Source of the DNA: an uncultured Actinomycetes bacterium
Lineage (GTDB): Bacteria > Actinomycetota > Coriobacteriia > Coriobacteriales > Atopobiaceae
DNA length: 64,000 nucleotides
Direction: 5' to 3'
Assembly (NCBI GenBank): GCA_900314645.1
Contig: OMWB01000003.1
Coordinates: forward strand, 62,001 to 126,000
Below, piece by piece: positions 8,077 to 15,900 of this stretch; position 1 is the stretch's first letter, and the number at the start of each line of letters is the position of its first letter. The notes beneath the pieces are model-generated. The model was not told the DNA's origin, did not search any database, and saw only the letters and a list, made by a program, of their open reading frames with translations. Position numbers and translations under genes: made by a program.

Positions 8077-9168
8077 GTGTTTTGTCCGAAATGTGGTTCC
8101 CAACTAATGGGCTCTGCGGTGTTTTGCTCCGTGTGTGGTGAACGTCTCCCTGATATGTCCGTCGTGTCATCGGAAAATTCGGTGACCCAGCAACCTCAGA
8201 ATCAAATCGCAAAGCTTCAACCGCTTGTTCCTATCAATCGGGACCAGGATGTGATGCCGAGTCCTCAATCAGCCGCAGCAGGAGACGACACCGTCACTTC
8301 TCTCCAATTGCCCTTGTGGAGCTCTTCGGATGCTCCAGCATTCGTTGGGAATGGTCGTGCAGCACCAGAGCCAGAGCAGGACCAGGACCAGGACCAGCGG
8401 AGCAAGACAGTGCCTTTCGAAGAAGTAAGCTTACCCATCGCCGTTGACGTCGAACTTGATAGACGCGCGTCCTGCACATCGAGAGAGTTGAAGACCCGAA
8501 AGGAAGGCCTTCTCCGAGTCGCACTCGGATCTTTGGCGCTCATATTGGCTGGCAGTCTGATTGGCTTTGGCATTTCGTTTGTAATGCATGTGCGTTCATC
8601 GGAAGACGAAACCACCATTCATGACGATTCAACTACAGGTGTGGATTCTGCAGCGCAGGGGATGCGACTCCACGACTTGTCTGTTTCAGTGCCTGACGGC
8701 TGGGCCATTGACAGCACGGATGAGAACAGCATTGTTGTTTTTCTTCGTAAAGATAATCGCTGCCGAATCTCGTTGCAGTCCTTTGACCTTACCGAGGACC
8801 TGGCACAACAGTATGGCAATGGTGTAGCCGATGTGGTCAAAGAGCTTTCGATTGGAAGGGACGAGATCAGAGTGTCGAAGGACGGCGTGAGCGCCATGCT
8901 CGACAACTTGAAAAATGATGAGGATGTGAGTGGTCTCGAAGTCATGTTGGAGCCGCAGATGGAGTATCTGGGAGACGATGAGGCGACCTACGCTCACGCC
9001 ACAGCACGAGGAATACTGGCTCCGTCGACCGAGTACAGCGTCTTCGATTGCCGCGTGTTCATCAACGAGGGTTTGTGCTACATGGCTTTTGGAATGGTCT
9101 CCGAAGATCTGGACAAGGCTAGAACTATTGAGTTTTATCAAATAATGAACTCAATCCGGTTCTCGTAA
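8077..9168 (+). CDS. Zinc-ribbon membrane protein, T7-island component
   Basis: 363 residues from GTG 8077, chosen because AAAGGAG lies 8 bases before it and the zinc ribbon then begins at once. Two CxxC pairs (FCPKCG and FCSVCG) form an N-terminal zinc ribbon. A long acidic and Gln-rich linker follows, with KTVPFEEV at about residue 122. One membrane segment spans about residues 150-175 (VALGSLALILAGSLIGFG), and an outer domain of about 180 residues follows, starting LHDLSVSVPDGW. The layout suggests a cytosolic sensor or scaffold with an external domain. It sits between the LytTR gene and the PP2C phosphatase. No exact family was recognised. Confidence 0.65.
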   Translation: MFCPKCGSQLMGSAVFCSVCGERLPDMSVVSSENSVTQQPQNQIAKLQPLVPINRDQDVMPSPQSAAAGDDTVTSLQLPLWSSSDAPAFVGNGRAAPEPEQDQDQDQRSKTVPFEEVSLPIAVDVELDRRASCTSRELKTRKEGLLRVALGSLALILAGSLIGFGISFVMHVRSSEDETTIHDDSTTGVDSAAQGMRLHDLSVSVPDGWAIDSTDENSIVVFLRKDNRCRISLQSFDLTEDLAQQYGNGVADVVKELSIGRDEIRVSKDGVSAMLDNLKNDEDVSGLEVMLEPQMEYLGDDEATYAHATARGILAPSTEYSVFDCRVFINEGLCYMAFGMVSEDLDKARTIEFYQIMNSIRFS

Positions 9169-9216
9169 CATGGGGCTTCTGCACAAGCTTGCTGGCTCTG
9201 AATCAGTCTTCTTAGC

Positions 9217-9244
9217 TTGACTGCGACGAATTCAGTCCTAGGCT
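9217..9244 (+). promoter_or_regulatory. Possible promoter for the phosphatase-kinase genes
   Basis: TTGACT at 9217-9222 and TAGGCT at 9239-9244 are separated by 16 bases. The -35 is close to consensus and the -10 is weak. They lie in the 284-base gap before the PP2C gene, which otherwise shows no coding features. Confidence 0.3.
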
Positions 9245-9452
9245 TATGCGTCTGTAAGGCGAGATTGCCAATTAATCAAATACTGAGGTCTTCCTCCGGT
9301 TAAGACGTTAAAACTGATTCTGATAATGTCATTATTGCGTCTATTGCTGTTAATGCCGCAAAAAGGTCTTTTCCTAAAATGTAAATTTGTGTTGGTGTCA
9401 CGCCAGCATTTGGATTGTCAGCCATGCATTCGAGGGGAAGAGCAGCAGCATC

Positions 9453-10478
9453 GTGTCCCATATAGCGGCCTACACCAATGTGGGAACAAGGAAGAATGTG
9501 AACGAGGATGCGTGCCTTCTGGAAGTGGCGCGTACTCCTCTTGGCGAGGTAGCGCTTGCCGTTATGTGCGACGGGGTTGGGGGCTATGCGTCTGGTGAGG
9601 TGGCCAGCTCTACGGTAGCCCATCAGTTTTTGATGTGGTTCGAAAACGAGCTTCCCCTTTTGGTAAAAGGCATGTCAGATCGTGGTGCTTTTGACTTTGA
9701 TGCGGTTCAGGTTATCTGGGAGTCGATGCTTCAGGAAGCCAACGGTGTCATCAGATCCTATGGGGCTTCGAAAGGCCACCGACTTGGAACGACATTTACA
9801 GGCCTTATTGCATGCGGTGGCGCATATTTGGTGGGCCACGTAGGCGATTGTCGCGCCTTGTTGCTTGGAAAAGACTATGTGCGACAGATTACCGAGGACC
9901 AGACATTGGCAAACAAGCAGCTCGCAGCTGGAGAGCCTGTTGACGCTGCTGCCAACCACGTCATCTTGCAGGCAGTTGGCACACAGCGTCTGCTTAAGCC
10001 GGCATTCTATCGTGGGACCTACAACGAGGGCGACTTGTTTGTGCTGTGCTGCGACGGTGTTTGGAAGCGCCCAGGGAACGATGGTATTGCAAGTATGTTT
10101 GCCGACGCTGATCGCACAAGTGAGACTTCGCTAACTGAAGCATGCCAAGCTATTATCGAGCACGCTCTGCGGCTTGGAGAGGTTGACAATCTTACCGTTG
10201 CATGCCTGTCAGGTGTCGCGTCTGCCCATACGGTCGCTTCTGTTTCGCCTGTGTTTACAGGCGACGACTCATCAACGGAAGTCTTCGCAGGTGATGATAC
10301 CGAGGCAGCGATGGCAGGTTTTATGGTGCACGACCGTATTGCGGAAGGTGATGACACCTCAACGCTTGTGTTTGAAGAGGACGACGTCGTCGACGGCGAT
10401 GACTCTGCGACGTTTGTCTTCGAGGAGCCTGGAGGCAATGATTCTCCCACGATAATTCTTGAAGAAGGCGATGCCTGA
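9453..10478 (+). CDS. PP2C-family Ser/Thr phosphatase with phospho-docking tail
   Basis: 341 residues from GTG 9453 (GAGGGGAAG 12 bases before); an earlier TTG start is open but gives a non-family N-terminus. PPM/PP2C metal-binding motifs are present: RKNVNEDA, CDGVGGYASGE, GHVGDCRALL, CCDGVW and VDNLT. It removes phosphate from Ser/Thr in the cytosol. After about residue 255 comes an acidic tail with four repeats of the form D-S/T-x-T-x-V-F-E-E, with Thr at 275, 304, 320 and 333. The T-x-V-F core resembles the phosphorylated N-terminal motif of GarA/OdhI. The stop overlaps the kinase start (TGATG), so phosphatase and kinase are coupled. Confidence 0.88.
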   Translation: MSHIAAYTNVGTRKNVNEDACLLEVARTPLGEVALAVMCDGVGGYASGEVASSTVAHQFLMWFENELPLLVKGMSDRGAFDFDAVQVIWESMLQEANGVIRSYGASKGHRLGTTFTGLIACGGAYLVGHVGDCRALLLGKDYVRQITEDQTLANKQLAAGEPVDAAANHVILQAVGTQRLLKPAFYRGTYNEGDLFVLCCDGVWKRPGNDGIASMFADADRTSETSLTEACQAIIEHALRLGEVDNLTVACLSGVASAHTVASVSPVFTGDDSSTEVFAGDDTEAAMAGFMVHDRIAEGDDTSTLVFEEDDVVDGDDSATFVFEEPGGNDSPTIILEEGDA

Positions 10479-12394
10479 TGGCCGGCATCCAGGTGGGCAG
10501 TGTCGTCGACGGCAAGTATGAGGTCATCCGCGTCATCGGCCGCGGCGGCATGTCAGTGGTCTGGCTCGCGCAGGACAAGCGCCTGGGTAAGCTATGGGCC
10601 GTTAAAGAGATTAAGCCCAATGTAAGAGGCCTTCAGGGGGCTGTTAACCGACAGGCTATCATCGACGAGGCAAACTTTATGAAGCGCCTCGATCATCCGG
10701 CCATACCGCGCGTCGTCGACATTCTCGATACTGGCGACACCATCTTTGTTGTGATGGATTACGTGAACGGTACCGCGCTCGACAAGGTGCTTGCCGAGCA
10801 AGGTACCCCATTTGACCAGGAGGAGGTCATCGACTGGGGTATCCAACTGTGTGACGTTCTTGGGTATCTGCATGGCATGCGCCCGCCTGTCGTGTACCGC
10901 GACATGAAGCCATCCAATGTCATGTTGCGCGATGACGACTCGGTCAAGCTTATTGACTTCGGCATCTCACTGGAACTGACGCCTGGGGCGGCAGAATCAG
11001 CCCAACGCATCGGCTCGGCGGGCTATTCCGCACCCGAGCAGATAGAGGCGGAGGCCCATAAGCTCTACCCCATCGATGAGCGTGCGGACGTCTATGCGCT
11101 TGGCGCTACGCTCTACACGTTGGTCACAGGGCATACGCCGCGAAGGGTGGGCTCTGGCGACAAGACTACGGTCGACTTTGACATGCGCCCCATCCGCGAG
11201 CTCAATCCCCAGCTCTCCGACGGCCTCGAGCAGATCTTGCTCCGTGCGACGCAACGTGTTCCCGATGATCGCTACCAGACCATCGAGGACATGCGCTACG
11301 ACCTCGAGCACTACGAGGTGCTCACCGCCGAGTGGCGTGCGGCGCAGCAGAAGAAGGTTGATACCTTCTGGGGGCAGGTGCGTGCGTCAGGCATTGCACT
11401 TGCGGTGAGTGCCGCTCTGCTAGGAGGAAGCTTCTTAGTCCGCAACTCATCTTATGATGCACTCATGCACGATGCGTCTTTGGCCTCGACTGACGAGCGT
11501 AACGTGGTTCTTGCGAGCCAGTCAGAGAACGGCAGGCGTACCTCGGAGCCCTCTGAAGCGGAGGAGTACTATCTTCGTGCCATCGAGATCGCCTCGGACC
11601 GCGTAGAGCCGTATCAGAAGTTGATTGAAACCTACAAGGCTGATGACGTCTTCACGCCCACCGAGTCCGAGCGCTGGGTGAGCACGTGGCAGCGGTATGG
11701 CCGCGACATTCGCGATGATGAGAAGTATGCTCGCCTGTGCTACGACGTGGGCATTGCCTATCTCTGCTATTACGACTTCCTGGGCGTGAGGGACATGCAG
11801 GGAAGTGCCTCTGACTCCATTTCGGGACAGGCGGCACTCGAGAATGCCTCGCGGTCGAGCGTGTGGTTCCGCAATGCCCTCGAGGCTTGCAATGTGGAGG
11901 AGGGCGAGTATCGAGGCCTGCAGGTTGATGACGACCTCGATGAATATACGGCGCTCTTGGCGTATCAGACAATTGGTGACTTCCATGACAAGATAACCAA
12001 GGCAAATCGCGAGGGCGCCAACGTCAACGACACCTACGAGCAGTTCTGGGAGGCCATCACCGAAGCGGTGGAGCCAGGCGGGATTGCCGACAAGGCAGAG
12101 CCTATCGTTCAGCTGCGGCTCTATCAGGTGGCGTTCGAGTCGGTTAGCTCGGCAAACAACCTGAGCGGATTCAGGCGTGCAGGCATATCCCAAGACCAGG
12201 CCAAGGACTTCCTCGATCTTGTGGAGGAGCGTACCAGCGCTCTGAAGCCCTTCATCGAGAGCAATGAAGTGGTGGCTGGCCCCATCGGCGAGGAAATCGT
12301 CGCTGGTGAGAAGGAGGCGCGCAACAACATTCTGCGCACTTATAATAGCCCAACCGCCCGCCTGTCGGGCAGCTCTGAAGACGGGGAGGGATAA
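10478..12394 (+). CDS. Transmembrane Ser/Thr protein kinase
   Basis: 638 residues. Kinase domain at residues 8-270: glycine loop IGRGGMSVVW, AVKEIK lysine near 44, catalytic YRDMKPSNV near 139-147, IDFG near 158, and a Hanks-type APEQ (SAPEQIE). One membrane helix at about 302-322 is followed by roughly 310 residues outside the cell, predicted mostly helical and TPR-like rather than PASTA domains, so this is not an ordinary PknB. The ATG overlaps the phosphatase stop. Its position among FHA proteins and EssC suggests that it marks threonines read by those FHA domains. Target identity is inference. Confidence 0.9.
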   Translation: MAGIQVGSVVDGKYEVIRVIGRGGMSVVWLAQDKRLGKLWAVKEIKPNVRGLQGAVNRQAIIDEANFMKRLDHPAIPRVVDILDTGDTIFVVMDYVNGTALDKVLAEQGTPFDQEEVIDWGIQLCDVLGYLHGMRPPVVYRDMKPSNVMLRDDDSVKLIDFGISLELTPGAAESAQRIGSAGYSAPEQIEAEAHKLYPIDERADVYALGATLYTLVTGHTPRRVGSGDKTTVDFDMRPIRELNPQLSDGLEQILLRATQRVPDDRYQTIEDMRYDLEHYEVLTAEWRAAQQKKVDTFWGQVRASGIALAVSAALLGGSFLVRNSSYDALMHDASLASTDERNVVLASQSENGRRTSEPSEAEEYYLRAIEIASDRVEPYQKLIETYKADDVFTPTESERWVSTWQRYGRDIRDDEKYARLCYDVGIAYLCYYDFLGVRDMQGSASDSISGQAALENASRSSVWFRNALEACNVEEGEYRGLQVDDDLDEYTALLAYQTIGDFHDKITKANREGANVNDTYEQFWEAITEAVEPGGIADKAEPIVQLRLYQVAFESVSSANNLSGFRRAGISQDQAKDFLDLVEERTSALKPFIESNEVVAGPIGEEIVAGEKEARNNILRTYNSPTARLSGSSEDGEG

Positions 12395-12397
12395 AAG

Positions 12398-12982
12398 ATG
12401 CCAGCCCCACAGACGATTCTTCTCATCACTAGCATCATTGCGCTTTTAGTAGCGATAGCCTTCGCCATTATGGCGGTACGTACTTACTTTGTGCTCGAGA
12501 TTCGCTTGGTCATGGATGACCTTGCAGGCAAGTCACACGGAGCCTCCTCGAGTGCGACCACGAGCGCCACGAGACGCGCGGCGCGTCGCGGTCGGTCCAA
12601 GCGTAGTGACGAGGCTTTGGAAGCTGTTAAGGCAGCCGTGAAAAGTGACAAGGAAGACGAGACTGCCACTGTCCTGGACAGCATGCCTGCTGTCGTGGCC
12701 CAAAGGGTGCCCATTGCCATTTCCGGACAGACGCTTTCGTCGGCATCTACAGATCATGAGGACATGACTGCTACGGCAGTAACACATGGCGATGAAGTCG
12801 ATAACACTCCGACCGAGGTCGCGGGCTCATCTGAAGTCGAGCAAGCGCAGCAGTCAACGATGCCCGCAAGGACACAGCAGGAACAGGCTGCTTTCACATT
12901 GGTTAAGAGAATCGTCATTCTCCACTCGAATGACGTCTTGGTAATTGGTTGGGAGAAGGCTCATGATAAAGAAGAGCACTGA
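12398..12982 (+). CDS. Small membrane protein with Thr-rich cytosolic tail
   Basis: 194 residues. An N-terminal membrane helix (TILLITSIIALLVAIAFAI) is followed by a basic stretch, then an acidic and Thr/Ser-rich tail with ETATVLD, TATAVTHGDE and NTPTEVAGS. These T-x-V patterns recall the docking motifs in the neighbouring phosphatase and FHA proteins, which makes the tail a plausible kinase substrate. GGGAGGG precedes the ATG, 4 bases after the kinase gene. Its 3' end overlaps the start of the giant surface protein by 20 bases. No family was recognised. Confidence 0.6.
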   Translation: MPAPQTILLITSIIALLVAIAFAIMAVRTYFVLEIRLVMDDLAGKSHGASSSATTSATRRAARRGRSKRSDEALEAVKAAVKSDKEDETATVLDSMPAVVAQRVPIAISGQTLSSASTDHEDMTATAVTHGDEVDNTPTEVAGSSEVEQAQQSTMPARTQQEQAAFTLVKRIVILHSNDVLVIGWEKAHDKEEH

Positions 12983-15900
12983 GAAAAACAACGCTTCAAT
13001 CGAAATGCTGATGCGTAACGCGGGCAAACGTGTCCTTATGGGGACACTTTCGCTGTCGCTGGTAGCATCGCTGGTGCCCGTAAGACCCGTGAATGCCTAT
13101 GCAGACGACCCTGTTCCAGATGTCATGGAGGAGCCGGTAAGCGAACCTGTTCCGGGAGCGGCTGGGGATCCAACGGAAGCAGAAGATGGGACCACGACAG
13201 GGGGGCCAGTAAGCGAACCTGTTCCGGGAGCGGCCGGGGATCCAACGGAAGCAGAAGATGGGACCACGACAGGGGGGCCAGTAAGCGAACCTGTTCCTGG
13301 AACGGCCGGGGATCCAACAGAAGCAGAAGATGGGATCACGACAGAAGAGACGAGTGAAACGCGCTCTGAATCTTCTGACGACACGGTTGAGGGGGAGTTG
13401 GAGGGCTCGAATAGTGAGGGAAAAGCGAGTAACGCTAAGAAGTCCAGCAGTAACGAGACGGATGTCGTCCTGACTGCGCAGCAGGACGAAGAGGGCCAGA
13501 ATACTCCGAAGGTCAAGGTCACACGCGAGGTAGAGGGAGAAACACAAGAAGTCGAGCCCGACCCGACAGATTCTAGTGCGACTAAGACCACTGACTACAC
13601 CAACGTCAAGGAGCTCGCTATTCTGGTGACGGATCAGGACGAGAACCTGTCTGTCGATGAGAATGACTCCTACATTGAAGTGGAGCATACGTCCTTCGAC
13701 TCTTCCGAGGCAGATAGCCCCAAGAGCAAGACCACTTTCAACCAGAGCGCAGATAAGCTGCAGGAATACAAAGCAACGGTCGAGCTTGAAGAGGGAACAA
13801 ATGTTGTAACAATCGTTGCCAAAGATGAGGACGGCAACACGGCCGAGGCATGGACTCGCACGATAGTGCTGGATACTGCAGCTCCAGAGGTAACATCGTG
13901 CTCTTTCGATTCGACTGCTGCCGCAGGACAATACCGCAAGCGTTCTCTGACGGTCAATATCAAAGATGATAGTCAAATTGATACTGATCACACAAAGCTG
14001 TTGGTTACAGTTGACGCAGAAGAAAACCCGAGGGAGATAACACCAGAATTCACCATCAGTGGCAAGACCGCAACAGGGGTTATAAGCTTTACGGAAGCCG
14101 GGACCTATAGCGATATTGTCATTGAAACCTCAGATGGTATCAATACGAAGACGTACAACTTAAGCGAAGAGGCATTTATTATTAATCCTCAACCAGTGAT
14201 TAACGATGCTACTTGGCCAACAGGTGTCTCTTTGGTGCCAACGATGGAGATTAGCATAACTGATGAGAGCGGTGACTTTGATCCTGCGAATACAACTGTC
14301 GGCGGTATCACACAGAGCAACGACAGACTGAGTAATTGGACAACCAGCGATAACAAAACTTGGACTGCGACATATACATTTGTTCCAGGATGGACATATG
14401 AAGTAGAGGTGATTGCTTACGACGGCTTGGGTTCCGTCACCCGGATATTCACTGGAAGTGCGGCTGGGGATCAAACTGCACCCACCTTTGCGGAAGCAAC
14501 CATATCACGTAGCTATGCAAATATTATCGGAGCTGATAATGAGGATGGTGCGCTAATTGTATATGGTTCCATCGAAGCAACTGAAGAAGTGCCAGAGCCC
14601 GATAACACTGTTACGATAACGATTGGTGTAAGTGACAATCTGCTTCTTGATACAGTGCGTGTACTCCCTAATCAGGATGGTCAGGAACAGAATTATTCCT
14701 GTATAATAAGTGATAGCAACGATGGCAAAGGTGGAAAGACAGTCCAAATAAAGCTGGAAAACGACGGCAATACGATTGACAGAGATATTTACATAATCGC
14801 CAAGGATAAAGCAGGTAATACAAGCGTATGGTGCATTAACAAAGACTTTACAACCACTGTGGATGGGGAGGAAGTGAGTTCTGGCAATAACTCGCTTTTC
14901 GAAGTCCTGAATCAGACGAATCCTTATGCTCTCACGCTTGACCTTAAAGATCCCGAGATTAGTATTACTGGTATTGATACCGAGGGCGATGATAGAGATT
15001 CTGTATATTCAGAACCTGTGACTGTAACAGTGACTGTTAATGAGTCGAATTTCAATCTCTTGAAGAAGTATTATCCTAATAGGGCAGTCTTCAATATTTA
15101 TAAGAAGAACGACTCCGGTACGTATGAATTGTATAAATCGGTTCGAGCGTATGAGTTTGATGAGAGCTCCTTCGATTGTCTTCTGAATGCCGATGGTGAG
15201 TACAAGGTTTCGAGCTCCTTTAGAGATATAGCTGACAGACTTGTCATTCCGACTTCGGTAGAGTTTGCAATTAACACAAGCAATCCAAAGGGAGATATTA
15301 CCGTTCGTAGTGCTCAAGGCATGATCGCAGATGGTTCTGTGCATAACATAGATTCTGCAGTTGTATCCTTCGCTGTTAGAGATAAGAATCTGAGCACTAA
15401 GAAAACTAGTGTAGCTGTTACAGGAAAAGCTCCAAATGGAGATGCAATCACACTTGGTGACATTAGGGGAACTTGGAATAAGTCTGGTGAAGGCGAGACT
15501 ACACAATACATCTTTGTTCCTGAAGACATGGATATGCTTACTTTTGCTGAAGAGGGCACATACACAGTAGAGCTTAAGCCTGTAGGAAAGGGTAAAACGA
15601 AGAAGGATAAGGACCAGGCAAGAATAGGCGATCCTGAGACTTTTACCTTTACTATTGATCGTACTCAGCCTTACATGTTTATCGAGTGGGATAACCATGG
15701 TGATGAAGGGGCACCGCATAACGGAAACTACTATCAAAAGGAACGAACCGCAACCATCACGGTGGTCGAGGCAAACTGGGATGAGGATGGCTTTGAAGAT
15801 GTTGTAGCTACAGCTACGGGGCGTTCAAATGCGAACCTTGATCTGATCAATGTTTCGAGTGGATGGTCGCTGCTCAAGGATACATATAATGGCGATATTG

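Noticed and set aside
13134-13349. LPXTG sorting or a collagen-like region in the surface protein
   Set aside because: No LPXTG precedes the C-terminal helix and no Gly-X-Y repeat exists; the repeats are Pro/Glu/Thr-rich only.
12996-13991. Repetitive minus-strand open frames over the 72-bp repeats
   Set aside because: They are shadows of the repeat unit read backwards and lack a start site.
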